Source: CAAGNP01 sp045644725 (lineage in GTDB: Bacteria; Bacteroidota; Bacteroidia; Bacteroidales; UBA932). From it: DNA of 12,619 nucleotides. Location: assembly GCA_045644725.1 (NCBI GenBank), contig JAZRHK010000095.1, positions 1 through 12,619 on the forward strand, written 5' to 3'. This document shows, one piece after another, positions 1 through 8,166 of this stretch. The stretch's first letter is position 1. The number at the start of each line of letters is the position of its first letter. A program made the position numbers and the translations under genes. The notes beneath the pieces are model-generated. The model was not told the origin of the DNA, searched no databases, and saw only the letters and a list, made by a program, of their open reading frames with translations.

Positions 1-711
1 CCAGATCCTATGGTCACTGTAGGCTACAAATGCAAAGGCTATCCTATCGAAATGATTGTCAGAGGATACCTTACAGGAAGCTCATGGAGGGCATACCAAA
101 GGGGAGAGAGGTCTATCTGCGGTGTTCCTATCCCCGACGGAATGAAAGAACACCAAAAATTCGAGAAACCTATCATCACCCCTACAACCAAAGCAGAAAT
201 TGGTGACCACGACCAGGATATCTCCAAAGAGGAGATCATCGCCAAAGGTCTTGTCCCTGCAGATGAGTATGAAAGACTTGAGCAGATTGCCTTGGCACTG
301 TTTGAGAGAGGCTCAGAGATGGCTGCCAAACAAGGTCTTATTCTGGTTGATACAAAATATGAGTTCGGTACCAGAAATGGTGAGATCTATCTGATGGACG
401 AAATCCACACACCAGACTCATCACGCTACTTCTATGCTGAGGGATATCAGGAGAAATTTGACAAAGGGGAACAGCAAAGACAACTTTCCAAAGAATTCGT
501 AAGAGAATGGCTTATGGACAACGGTTTTAGCGGCCAACCTGGACAAAGCGTACCTGAGATGACCCCTGAGAAGGTAGAAGAGATCTCAGGAAGATACATT
601 GAACTCTTTGAAAATATTACTGGCAAGAAATTTGAAAAGAGTGAGTATGGTCCACAGTCTTACGAAAGGATTGAGACCAACATTGAAAATATGATTGCAA
701 GAATAATATGA
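1..711 (+). CDS. purC: Phosphoribosylaminoimidazole-succinocarboxamide synthase (SAICAR synthase), 5' end missing
   Basis: SAICAR synthase joins CAIR and aspartate, using ATP, to make SAICAR in cytoplasmic purine synthesis. The frame is open from base 1, so the first in-frame ATG at base 10 is internal and not the start. About 236 codons are visible. The conserved segment IVRGYLTGSSW lies at the beginning and the signature DTKYEFG near visible residue 116. The phrase VRGYLTGS resembles the longer, ADE1-like form of the enzyme of roughly 300 or more residues, which would put some 70-80 N-terminal residues, including the ATP-binding start, upstream of the window. The stop TGA overlaps the start of the next gene as ATGA, suggesting translational coupling. 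The identification is firm; only the missing length is estimated. Confidence 0.96.
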   Translation, partial: PDPMVTVGYKCKGYPIEMIVRGYLTGSSWRAYQRGERSICGVPIPDGMKEHQKFEKPIITPTTKAEIGDHDQDISKEEIIAKGLVPADEYERLEQIALALFERGSEMAAKQGLILVDTKYEFGTRNGEIYLMDEIHTPDSSRYFYAEGYQEKFDKGEQQRQLSKEFVREWLMDNGFSGQPGQSVPEMTPEKVEEISGRYIELFENITGKKFEKSEYGPQSYERIETNIENMIARII

Positions 712-2432
712 TAAGACATCTGAACATTATATTGATAGCATTGCTCTCTTTAGGGAGCAATGCCTATGTTTATGGACAAGGTTTCGTCCCTACCCCTGTA
801 GAGGTCTCCGATGAAAAGGTAAATGTCAAGGGGGAGATTTTCTATGTGCACACAGTACTCAAAGGGCAGACTCTATACTCCATAAGCAAAGCATATAATG
901 TTTCTACAGATGATCTGAACAAATGCAATCCTGCACTCAAGGATGGTCTGAAGAGTGGCTCACTATTATATATACCGGTCAAAACCACTCCAAGCACCAA
1001 TCCTGAACCGAAGGCCAATCCTGCACCAGCTCCTGCTCCTGCCCCTGTACCAGCACCTTCGCCTTCAGTAGTCACAAAGGACAAAAAGTACAAAAAACAT
1101 ACAGCCAAATGGTACGAGAACATCTATGATGTTGCCCAAAAACATAAGGTGCCGGTAGATGCTCTCATTGACATAAATAGTCTGAGTGAGAATACTGTTC
1201 TCAAAAAAAGGCAGGTTCTTCTTATCCCTGACAAGGAGTATATAACCGATTTCAACAGAAGGAAAAACGCACACCTCAACAATACTCCCAAAAATCCTGA
1301 CTTGGCCACATTTCCAAACAACTCTATCGAAGAAGAAAAGTTCCAAGATACAACATCGGCTCAAGAGTTGACGTATCATGCTCACCGAAGCTATAAGATA
1401 TCACTGATACTCCCATTTGACGGAAACAATCAGATGGATTTCTATTCAGGGGCTCTTGTAGCCTTCAGAGACTTCAAGGAGGCGACAAATACAGAGTACA
1501 CACTCAATGTCATCAACACCAATGAGTATCCAAGCATCCAATCCATAATTGCATCAGGGAAATTGGATGACAGCGAAGTGATAATAGGACCCATTCTGGA
1601 AAAAGATCTGGCACCAGTTGCACAATGGGCAAATGAAAACAACACCCCCTTGGTTTCGCCTCTTGACCCCAAAGCATCGCATCTTGCAGAAAATAACCCC
1701 AACTTCATACACTTCGCACCTACTGCGGAGAATCTCATTGACTACACATATGAAGGGGTATCGGAGAATGGAAGAAATAATGAAGACAAACCTCTTGTCA
1801 TTTATGAAAAATGGACAAGACACTCCAATCTTGTGACATCATCCATCAATTCGCTGCTTTCCAAAGGGATAGAGATAGACACTTTGGGCTACGGTATTCT
1901 GGAGGGAAGGGGTATAGATGCAGTAATGTTTGAAAAGTTGGATACCACAAACACAAATACAGTGTTTGTAGTATCAGAAAATGAAGCATTTGTATCGGAT
2001 GCACTGAGAAATCTGCATCTGGCAAAAGGGCGAAACAGCCAGATCAATATCCATCTTTTCGGACTTCCAAAGTGGAAAAATTATGAAATTCTTGAACTTG
2101 CATATCTTCACGAGCTGAACACTCACCTGACATTGCAATACTACATTGACCACGCAAATCCTGAAACCACTGTATTTATTGAGAGTTTCAGATACAATTT
2201 CAAGACAGACCCTACCCAATATGCTTTCCAGGGTTACGATGTAGTAAGCTATTTTTTATCAGCTCTGCACCAATACGGCAGGTCGTTCCCAATACATTTG
2301 GAACATCATGAAAAAAGCCTTCTCCAGTCAAATATAAAACTGAAAAAGGCTGATAATTGCTCCGGTTTCATCAATACCGGCATACGTAATATACTCTATT
2401 CCGGCAACTGGACAATAAAACCGTGGGAGTAA
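708..2432 (+). CDS. Exported LysM protein with periplasmic-binding-protein-like (type 1) C-terminal domain
   Basis: This 574-residue protein starts with a signal peptide (hydrophobic residues about 6-19, likely cleaved near 22-25) and should act in the periplasm. A clear LysM domain spans about residues 45-91 (HTVLKGQTLYSISKAYNVS, ending in LLYIPV). A Pro/Ala linker covers 105-119. A second, degenerate LysM follows at about 130-174 (WYENIYDVAQKHKVPVDALI, ending in VLLIP). From about 228 the chain (SYKISLILPF, then YSGALVAF, then EVIIGPIL) looks like a type 1 periplasmic-binding fold, as in receptor-type ABC substrate-binding proteins and LpoA/YraM-like proteins. LysM domains bind peptidoglycan, so a wall-associated sensor or assembly factor is plausible, but the ligand and function are unknown. 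It overlaps purC by 4 nt and its 3' end overlaps the convergent aminopeptidase gene by 37 bp. Confidence 0.88.
   Translation: MIRHLNIILIALLSLGSNAYVYGQGFVPTPVEVSDEKVNVKGEIFYVHTVLKGQTLYSISKAYNVSTDDLNKCNPALKDGLKSGSLLYIPVKTTPSTNPEPKANPAPAPAPAPVPAPSPSVVTKDKKYKKHTAKWYENIYDVAQKHKVPVDALIDINSLSENTVLKKRQVLLIPDKEYITDFNRRKNAHLNNTPKNPDLATFPNNSIEEEKFQDTTSAQELTYHAHRSYKISLILPFDGNNQMDFYSGALVAFRDFKEATNTEYTLNVINTNEYPSIQSIIASGKLDDSEVIIGPILEKDLAPVAQWANENNTPLVSPLDPKASHLAENNPNFIHFAPTAENLIDYTYEGVSENGRNNEDKPLVIYEKWTRHSNLVTSSINSLLSKGIEIDTLGYGILEGRGIDAVMFEKLDTTNTNTVFVVSENEAFVSDALRNLHLAKGRNSQINIHLFGLPKWKNYEILELAYLHELNTHLTLQYYIDHANPETTVFIESFRYNFKTDPTQYAFQGYDVVSYFLSALHQYGRSFPIHLEHHEKSLLQSNIKLKKADNCSGFINTGIRNILYSGNWTIKPWE
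1020..1064 (+). repeat. Pro-Ala low-complexity linker in the LysM protein
   Basis: Fifteen codons alternate mostly proline with alanine, then valine or serine (residues 105-119), written with variable third bases (cct, cca; gca, gct, gcc). It separates the two LysM domains and probably forms an extended flexible spacer. Because codon choice varies, it is a protein-level repeat and not a perfect DNA repeat. Confidence 0.8.
2311..2351 (-). terminator. Candidate intrinsic terminator of the minus-strand cluster, inside the LysM gene
   Basis: Read on the minus strand, AGCCTT (2351-2346) pairs with AAGGCT (2321-2316). Inside it, CAGT (2342-2339) pairs with ACTG (2328-2325). The two helices are separated by a 3x3 internal loop and capped by a 10-nt loop. 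The stem is followed directly by a run of T (2315-2311). It lies about 45 nt beyond the stop of the aminopeptidase gene, where a terminator would be expected, yet within the coding part of the opposing LysM gene. The internal loop makes it only moderately strong. Confidence 0.5.
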
Positions 2433-4165
2433 AGCCAAGCTACCTCACTTTCTGACAACATGGAAAATTCTATCGGCTCTGTACTGATGGGAACTTTTGT
2501 TATTGTTTCAAAACAACAGTAATCACCGCTCTGGTTTTGCTTCCATGGGGCTACTACTATAGTATTCTCAATACGTATACCGTGTGACCCCTCAACATAC
2601 ACTGCAGGCTCATTTGAAAGGACCATCCCCTCCATAAGAGGAACTGGATTCTCTTCAATCCTGATACTTTGCGGACCCTCATGCACACACAGATAGTGAC
2701 CTATACCGTGTCCCGTGCCATGAAGATATTTTTTGCCTCTGGCGAATACTGGCCCTCTTGCCAGAATATCCAAATGTGCCCCTCTTGTCCCTTTGGGGAA
2801 CTTGGCCATAGACAGATCTACCATTCCCTTAAGCACTGCAGTATAATCTTCCCTCTCCTCCTGTGTCAATTGCCCCATGGGGATAGTACGTGTCGTATCT
2901 GTAGTTCCGTATGCATATTGGGCACCTGAATCTATTAGTAGAAATCCTTTCTTCTGAACTATAGCAGAACTGTTCTCTGTAGCTGAGTAGTGAGGCAATG
3001 CTCCATTTGCTGCGTAAGCCACTATAGGCTCAAAGCTTTCACCCCTGTAGTCTGGAGATTCCTTTCTGAACTCAATAAGCTGCTGAGCTATCTCATACTC
3101 TGTCAATGGAGCTAAAGCATACTCCTGCTCAGATTTTTCCACTATATTGACCTTCAAAAAATTGAGAAGTTTTTCCCAAGCTTTTGCATCTTCCTCGCAA
3201 GCCTTTCTGAATCCATCAAGCTCCACCAGGTTCTTCACACTCTTCATCATATTTATAGTCCCCCCCAATGTAGGGTCAGCCATATGTGTGGGATATAGTG
3301 ATGATGGGTGTGTATTCTCAAGGGCCGCCATATAGTTTTTAGCTGTGACCTTATTTGATGAGAAAATCCTTATACACCCTTTGTCCAGATTTCTGAGATA
3401 CTTGGCAAATGAGTCGTATGGTCTTATCTCCACACCTTGTCCGCACACATATGCCAAGGCTTGACCGGTGAATTTCTCTTCCGCTGCAAAGAGGATAATT
3501 TTCTCCCTGGTAACTACCGCATATGAGAGGACAAGAGGATTGTACTCCACATCGGTACCTCTGATATTGCATAACCAAGCTATCTCATCCAATGCTGTAA
3601 CAATATAGGCATATGGGTAAGGGAAGTTGAATATTGCATTGATTCTATTGTGCTTAGATGATATTGACTCACCTGAAATATCATCCGGCATATGCTCTAT
3701 CTGATGAAATTCAAGGGCCGGCCTCTCCCCCCATATTTCAGAGAAAGGATCCTCAATCATGGTTACATTCACGGGGGACAGCTCATCCACCAGTGACTGG
3801 TACTCCTGATATGTGAAAAGATTTTCATCCACAGCCACAACACTGTCCTCATCAAGTTCTGCCCGGAGCCACTCATTTATGGATGGGGTGCCCTCTACCT
3901 TCATCTTCATAAGCTCCACACCTGACCCCTCCAGCTCTTTTTGGGCTTGGATAAAATATCTGGAATCTGTCCATAGAGCAGCCTTGTCACCAGTAACAAC
4001 GAGAGTTCCTGCTGACCCTGTAAAACAAGAGAGCCACTCCAGACACTTGTAATGGTCCGGAATGTACTCTCCGAAGTGTGGGTCAGTGGAAGGAATTATC
4101 ATCGCTGATACCTCTTCACGCTCCATCAAGATGCGCAAAGAATTAATAGCATCCTTCCTGTCCAT
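2396..4165 (-). CDS. Xaa-Pro aminopeptidase, M24B family
   Basis: This 589-residue metallopeptidase removes an N-terminal residue preceding proline. It has creatinase-like N-terminal domains (about 1-300, starting from the typical IIPSTDPHFGEYIPDH) and a C-terminal pita-bread catalytic domain (about 310-580). The five dinuclear metal ligands are visible: D412 (IDSG), D423 (TTDTTRT), H486 (HGTGHGIGH), E519 (SNEPAVY) and E533 (RIENT). Histidines H482 and H495 match the accessory catalytic histidines of the family. There is no signal peptide, so it should be cytoplasmic. The length and the extra N-terminal domain fit the large, eukaryote-like APP1 type rather than the roughly 440-residue PepP of E. 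coli. It is last in the minus-strand cluster, 12 nt after nagB, and its 3' end overlaps the convergent LysM gene. Confidence 0.95.
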   Translation of the reverse strand: MDRKDAINSLRILMEREEVSAMIIPSTDPHFGEYIPDHYKCLEWLSCFTGSAGTLVVTGDKAALWTDSRYFIQAQKELEGSGVELMKMKVEGTPSINEWLRAELDEDSVVAVDENLFTYQEYQSLVDELSPVNVTMIEDPFSEIWGERPALEFHQIEHMPDDISGESISSKHNRINAIFNFPYPYAYIVTALDEIAWLCNIRGTDVEYNPLVLSYAVVTREKIILFAAEEKFTGQALAYVCGQGVEIRPYDSFAKYLRNLDKGCIRIFSSNKVTAKNYMAALENTHPSSLYPTHMADPTLGGTINMMKSVKNLVELDGFRKACEEDAKAWEKLLNFLKVNIVEKSEQEYALAPLTEYEIAQQLIEFRKESPDYRGESFEPIVAYAANGALPHYSATENSSAIVQKKGFLLIDSGAQYAYGTTDTTRTIPMGQLTQEEREDYTAVLKGMVDLSMAKFPKGTRGAHLDILARGPVFARGKKYLHGTGHGIGHYLCVHEGPQSIRIEENPVPLMEGMVLSNEPAVYVEGSHGIRIENTIVVAPWKQNQSGDYCCFETITKVPISTEPIEFSMLSESEVAWLYSHGFIVQLPE

Positions 4166-4177
4166 ATTTATGTACCC

Positions 4178-4990
4178 TTATTTCAACATTTTGGATGCAT
4201 CGAGATTATCCTTCTCAATGTCCTTGAAGTAGTTGAAAGTGCCCACTTTCAACTCTACAGTAGCAGCCTCATCACATACGATGATGCCCTTTGGATGCAT
4301 CTGAAGCACACTGATAGTCCAATAGTGGTTTACAGAGCCCTCAACAGCGTGAGCCAATGCACGAGCCTTGGCGTGACCGTTGCAAAGGATAAGAACCTCC
4401 TGAGCATCCATGATGGTACCTACACCTACAGTAAGGGCTCTCTTTGGAACTTTATTTACATCGTTGTCAAAGAATCTTGAGTTGGCAATGATGGTATCAG
4501 TTGTAAGTGATTTTACCCTTGTACGTGAAGTTAGAGATGAACAAGGCTCATTGAATGCAATGTGGCCATCAGGACCGATACCGCCCATGAACAAATGGAT
4601 ACCGCCATAAGATGCGATTTTGTTCTCATATCTCTCGCATTCAGCTTCAAGATCGTAAGCGTTGCCATCAAGAATATTTACATTCTCCTCCTTGATATTG
4701 ATATGGTTGAAGAAGTTGTTCCACATAAATGAGTGGTAGCTCTCTGGGTGACCTTCATCAAGACCGATATATTCGTCCATATTGAAGGTAACAACATTGG
4801 CAAAAGAGACTTTACCTTCTTTGTAAAGTCTGATAAGCTCCCTGTATGTTCCTAGAGGGGTAGAACCGGTAGGAAGACCAAGAACGAAAGGACGTTCAGG
4901 GGTAGGTGCGAATGTGTTGATTTTGTTTACAATGTAGGCAGCTGCCCATTCTGATACTTCCCTGTAAGAGGGTTCAATAATAAGTCTCAT
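4178..4990 (-). CDS. nagB: Glucosamine-6-phosphate deaminase
   Basis: The enzyme converts glucosamine 6-phosphate to fructose 6-phosphate and ammonia, linking amino-sugar use to glycolysis in the cytoplasm. At 270 residues it is close to the E. coli enzyme (266) and keeps the same numbering: catalytic D72 (FNMDEYIGL), D141 and H143 (GIGPDGHIAFNEP) and E148 are all present, as are the phosphate-binding region LGLPTGSTP (38-46) and SRTRVKS. The start MRLI is the family start. It sits 11 nt after recN and 12 nt before the aminopeptidase. No nagA, permease or GntR regulator adjoins it, so regulation by a dedicated local repressor is not evident and it is probably co-transcribed with its neighbours. 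Confidence 0.97.
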   Translation of the reverse strand: MRLIIEPSYREVSEWAAAYIVNKINTFAPTPERPFVLGLPTGSTPLGTYRELIRLYKEGKVSFANVVTFNMDEYIGLDEGHPESYHSFMWNNFFNHINIKEENVNILDGNAYDLEAECERYENKIASYGGIHLFMGGIGPDGHIAFNEPCSSLTSRTRVKSLTTDTIIANSRFFDNDVNKVPKRALTVGVGTIMDAQEVLILCNGHAKARALAHAVEGSVNHYWTISVLQMHPKGIIVCDEAATVELKVGTFNYFKDIEKDNLDASKMLK

Positions 4991-5001
4991 AATGTTTGTT
5001 T

Positions 5002-6612
5002 TTATTTTAAATTGTTTTTCAATAGTTCTTTTGCATTTTCTACAGCTGCGTCAGTAAGGTCTGCCCCACTTAGCATCCTTGCCAACTCCATCACCCTCTC
5101 CTGAGGATCAAGCTGCTTAATGTTTGTCTTGGCCCCTCCTTCTACAAACTCTTTGTATACAAGGAAGTGGGTTCCTTTCTTGCTGGCTATCTGAGGCAAG
5201 TGGGTAATTGAGAATATTTGCATATTATCCCCCATATCACCGATCATGCTCCCCATCCTGTCCGCTATTTTCCCTGAGACACCTGTGTCTATCTCATCAA
5301 AAATCATGGTAGGGAGAGTTGTAATTTTAGCCATTACTGACTTCAGCGCGAGCATTACCCTTGAAAGCTCACCACCTGATGCTACCTTGGATATATCAGA
5401 TAGTCTGCTGTCCCCGTTTGCTGAAAATAGGAATCTCAGCACATCTCCACCTTTGGTGGTAAGTTTTTCACTTGGGGTAACATCCACTTTAAATATTGCC
5501 CTAGGCATCTCAAGAGACCTGACAGCCTCCTCGATACATTCAGACAATTTTGGGGCCCCTTCCCTTCTCTTTGCAGAAAGCACCTCTGCCATTTTCACCT
5601 TCTCGCACTCCAATGTTGCTATTTCACTCTCCAATGCACATCTCTTCTCCTCTAATTCCTGAGCACCGCTTATTGAACCCTTAAGGTCTTCCCTCAATGC
5701 TATAAGCTCCGCCACAGATTCACAATGGTGCTTCTTCATCAGAGAATATAGCTGTGACATTCTTTCCTCCACCTGCTCCAGTCTCTGAGGAGAGACAATT
5801 ATGCCCTCTGCTATCCTTTCCACATCCTGCTCAATATCCTCTGCCTCAATTCTCACCGAATTGAGTCTCTGGGAAAGTTCTTCAAAGGAAGGGACATATG
5901 ATGCCACCTTTGAAAGCAGATTGGCCGCCTCCTTGAGATGCTGGACAAGTGATGAGTCATATGGCTGGAAATGTGAAAGAGCCATCTGTATATTTCCTTT
6001 GATGGCCTCTGAATTGGCAAGTTGGGTCTGCTCCTGCTCCAGTTCCTCCAATTCTCCCTCGATAAGCCCGGCTGTCTCCAGCTGATTGAGCTGGAACTCC
6101 CTATACTCAGCATCTGCATTGAGTGCCTCTATCTGACTCTCAAGCATCTGCAGTTCTTCAGTCTTTGATCTATGTTCATCATAGACAGCCCTATATCTTT
6201 CCAAATCTTCAGCAGTACCGGAGTATTGGTCCAGAACCGAAAGTTGGAAAGCTGCATCACTGAGGAGAAGATGCTGGTGCTGTCCATGTATATCTATAAT
6301 CTTGTTTGCAATCTCTGTCAATTCAGACAACGTAACCGGCTCATCATTCATGAAAGAGCGGGATCTTCCTGCAGGTGTTATCACCCTTCTGAGGATAAGA
6401 TCATCATCAAACTCTGCCTCTACTACACAGTTTTTGGTCGGATCATTAAAAACAGACGCCTCTGCCTTGTGTCCAAGGAGAAGCGATATTGCCCCTAAAA
6501 GGATAGACTTGCCTGCGCCTGTCTCTCCCGTAATGATAATCAACCCTTCGGGAAACTCAATGTCCAGAGAGTTGATCAGGGCATAGTTCTGTATGTTTAA
6601 TTTCCTGAGCAT
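5002..6612 (-). CDS. recN: DNA repair protein RecN
   Basis: RecN is an SMC-like ATPase that acts on double-strand breaks in recombinational repair. In this 536-residue copy the N-terminal ATPase half has the Walker A motif GETGAGKS (29-36) and the conserved HGQHQHL (109-115). A coiled-coil region rich in Glu and Leu runs from about 135 to 350. The C-terminal half has the ABC signature SGGELSRVM (412-420), Walker B MIFDEID (436-442) and SITHLPQIA (469-477). The length is slightly under the E. coli protein (553) and the gene looks intact. The start MLRKLNIQNYALI matches the family start and places the first 16 nt inside the end of coaBC, pointing to coupled translation. No SOS box is visible here; an upstream promoter would have to lie within coaBC. 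Confidence 0.97.
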   Translation of the reverse strand: MLRKLNIQNYALINSLDIEFPEGLIIITGETGAGKSILLGAISLLLGHKAEASVFNDPTKNCVVEAEFDDDLILRRVITPAGRSRSFMNDEPVTLSELTEIANKIIDIHGQHQHLLLSDAAFQLSVLDQYSGTAEDLERYRAVYDEHRSKTEELQMLESQIEALNADAEYREFQLNQLETAGLIEGELEELEQEQTQLANSEAIKGNIQMALSHFQPYDSSLVQHLKEAANLLSKVASYVPSFEELSQRLNSVRIEAEDIEQDVERIAEGIIVSPQRLEQVEERMSQLYSLMKKHHCESVAELIALREDLKGSISGAQELEEKRCALESEIATLECEKVKMAEVLSAKRREGAPKLSECIEEAVRSLEMPRAIFKVDVTPSEKLTTKGGDVLRFLFSANGDSRLSDISKVASGGELSRVMLALKSVMAKITTLPTMIFDEIDTGVSGKIADRMGSMIGDMGDNMQIFSITHLPQIASKKGTHFLVYKEFVEGGAKTNIKQLDPQERVMELARMLSGADLTDAAVENAKELLKNNLK

Positions 6613-7820
6613 TCAAGAAGTTTTTCAATGTTGTCCACAATATCGTCAGCTACCTGTGATTTCGACTTGAGAGGATACTCCAAAGTCTCTCCATCCCTAA
6701 AAATGACAGATACTTTATTTGTATCCACTGCAAACCCTGCTCCAGGATCTTGAAGGGAGTTGAGTACTATCATATCCAGATTTTTTCGTTCCAGTTTTCC
6801 TTGGGCATTGGACATCTCATTGTCAGTCTCCAAAGCAAAACCGACAAGGATAGAACCGACTCTCTTGATCTTTCCTACAGAAGCAGCTATATCCATAGTG
6901 GGTTTTAGGGACAGGACCATATCATCCTTTTCCCTTTTAATCTTTTTGTCTGCTTTTTCTGATGGTGTAAAGTCAGACACAGCTGCACAGAGGATGGTAA
7001 TGTCCGGTTCATTTGTATGATATGACTCCATTACCCTTTCGTACATATCTGAAGCAGATATGACATTAGAGACAGATACATTAGGCATCGTCAGTCTCTG
7101 TGCTGTAGGGCCGCTTACTATCTCCACTTGTGCTCCTCTACAGGCCAGTGACTCAGCTATGGCATACGCCATTTTTCCAGATGAGTGGTTGGTAATATAC
7201 CTTACAGGGTCTATGTCTTCTCTGGTGGGGCCTGCTGTAATCAAAACCTTACGACCAACAAGGGATCCTGCTGTACTGAATACATACTTTATGTAGGATA
7301 CTATCTCCGCTGGCTCCGCCATCCTCCCTTTTCCCTCCAGACCGCTTGCCAGTTCACCTGATTCAGGTTCGCAAACCCAGGCTCCCCTCTGCTTGAGGGT
7401 AGATAGGGAAACCTGTGTGGCAGTGTGGCGGTACATATCCAGGTCCATGGCAGGTGCCACTACAACAGGGCACCTTGCCGACAGATATGTGGTCAGAAGA
7501 AGGTTATCTGCCACACCTGCTGACATCTTGGAAAGTGTATTTGCTGTGGCCGGGGCGATAAGATACATATCGGCCCACAGACCCAGCGAAACGTGGCTGT
7601 TCCAGTCCCCGTTTTCAGGGTTGTAGAACTCTACCAGTATAGGATTTTTTGAAAGGGTAGCCATGGTGAGAGGGGTTATGAACTGTTTGGCCATTTCAGT
7701 CATTATAACCTTAACCTCTGCCCCCTCCTTTACGAGAAGACGTACCAGCATGGCTGCTTTATAAGCTGCAATACTGCCAGTTACTCCCAATAGGATATGT
7801 TTCCCTTTCAACGAAGACAT
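6597..7820 (-). CDS. coaBC: Bifunctional phosphopantothenoylcysteine decarboxylase / phosphopantothenate-cysteine ligase
   Basis: CoaBC performs two consecutive steps of coenzyme A synthesis: ligation of cysteine to 4'-phosphopantothenate (CoaB) and FMN-dependent decarboxylation (CoaC). The 407-residue chain has CoaC at about 1-180, with LGVTGSIAAYK (11-21), the catalytic His H76 (SHVSLG) and APATANTLSKMSAG (89-102). CoaB follows at about 188-400, with TAGPTREDIDPVRYITNHSS (194-213, N210 matching E. coli N210) and the Lys-rich KADKKIKRE loop. Two CoaC positions are unusual against E. coli: the PxMNxxMW motif reads PAMDLDMY (D126 for Asn) and the active-site flap cysteine is Ser159 (ELASGL). 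I believe both are common in Bacteroidota. It starts 5 nt after rpoZ behind a good ribosome binding site, and its end overlaps recN by 16 nt. Confidence 0.96.
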   Translation of the reverse strand: MSSLKGKHILLGVTGSIAAYKAAMLVRLLVKEGAEVKVIMTEMAKQFITPLTMATLSKNPILVEFYNPENGDWNSHVSLGLWADMYLIAPATANTLSKMSAGVADNLLLTTYLSARCPVVVAPAMDLDMYRHTATQVSLSTLKQRGAWVCEPESGELASGLEGKGRMAEPAEIVSYIKYVFSTAGSLVGRKVLITAGPTREDIDPVRYITNHSSGKMAYAIAESLACRGAQVEIVSGPTAQRLTMPNVSVSNVISASDMYERVMESYHTNEPDITILCAAVSDFTPSEKADKKIKREKDDMVLSLKPTMDIAASVGKIKRVGSILVGFALETDNEMSNAQGKLERKNLDMIVLNSLQDPGAGFAVDTNKVSVIFRDGETLEYPLKSKSQVADDIVDNIEKLLECSGN

Positions 7821-7825
7821 GGCTA

Positions 7826-8143
7826 CTACTCCTCTGATGCTTTACGATAGAAAATCTCCCCGTGCTGGAACTCATCAATAGCTGTAAGGGTTGGTTTTGG
7901 GAGCTTCTCGTAGTGTTTTGAGATTTCAATCTGCTCTCTGTTCTCAAAAGTCTCCTCCAAAGTGTCGACATTATTGCTTGAGAACTCTTCAAGCTTATGG
8001 CTCAGTTCCTGTTTGATAGATGCAGAGATCTGGTTTGCCCTCTTGGCAATAATCATAGCTGATTCGTAAACATTTCCTGTAGGTGCTGCGATCTCAACAA
8101 GATTTCTGGTCTCTGTGTTGTTGCTGATTTTTCTTTGTTCCAT
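7826..8143 (-). CDS. rpoZ: DNA-directed RNA polymerase omega subunit (Bacteroidota, Rpb6-like type)
   Basis: This 105-residue protein fits the omega subunit that helps assemble and stabilise RNA polymerase. It is of the Rpb6-like form found in Bacteroidota. Recognisable blocks are GNVYESAMIIAKRANQISA (24-42), followed by the helix with LEEFSSNNVDTLEETFENRE, and the C-terminal KHYEKLPKPTLTAIDEF, all characteristic of the family as I remember it. The position between bamD and coaBC is the usual one in the phylum. It ends with two tandem TAG stops and lies 23 nt after bamD, the largest gap in the cluster. No TAnnTTTG element is seen there, so transcription from upstream is likely. Confidence 0.92.
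   Translation of the reverse strand: MEQRKISNNTETRNLVEIAAPTGNVYESAMIIAKRANQISASIKQELSHKLEEFSSNNVDTLEETFENREQIEISKHYEKLPKPTLTAIDEFQHGEIFYRKASEE
7829..7834 (-). promoter_or_regulatory. Shine-Dalgarno-like site for coaBC
   Basis: Read on the minus strand the bases are GAGGAG, 8 nt before the ATG of coaBC, and they also encode the two last glutamates of rpoZ. Strong Shine-Dalgarno sites are uncommon in Bacteroidota, so the match may be fortuitous, but the spacing is ideal and supports the chosen coaBC start. Confidence 0.45.
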
Positions 8144-8166
8144 TTTATATATAAAATTATCTTATT

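Noticed and set aside
842..1123. Minus-strand open frame opposite the LysM gene, with a Gly-Ala-rich stretch
   Set aside because: The Gly-Ala run is simply the reverse reading of the Pro-Ala linker codons; there is no independent coding evidence.
2362..2380. CCGGT/ACCGG hairpin near the end of the LysM gene as a plus-strand terminator
   Set aside because: The stem is only five bp and no T run follows on either strand.
5246..5662. 138-codon plus-strand open frame opposite recN
   Set aside because: It is serine-rich shadow sequence opposite conserved RecN residues, with no recognisable domain.
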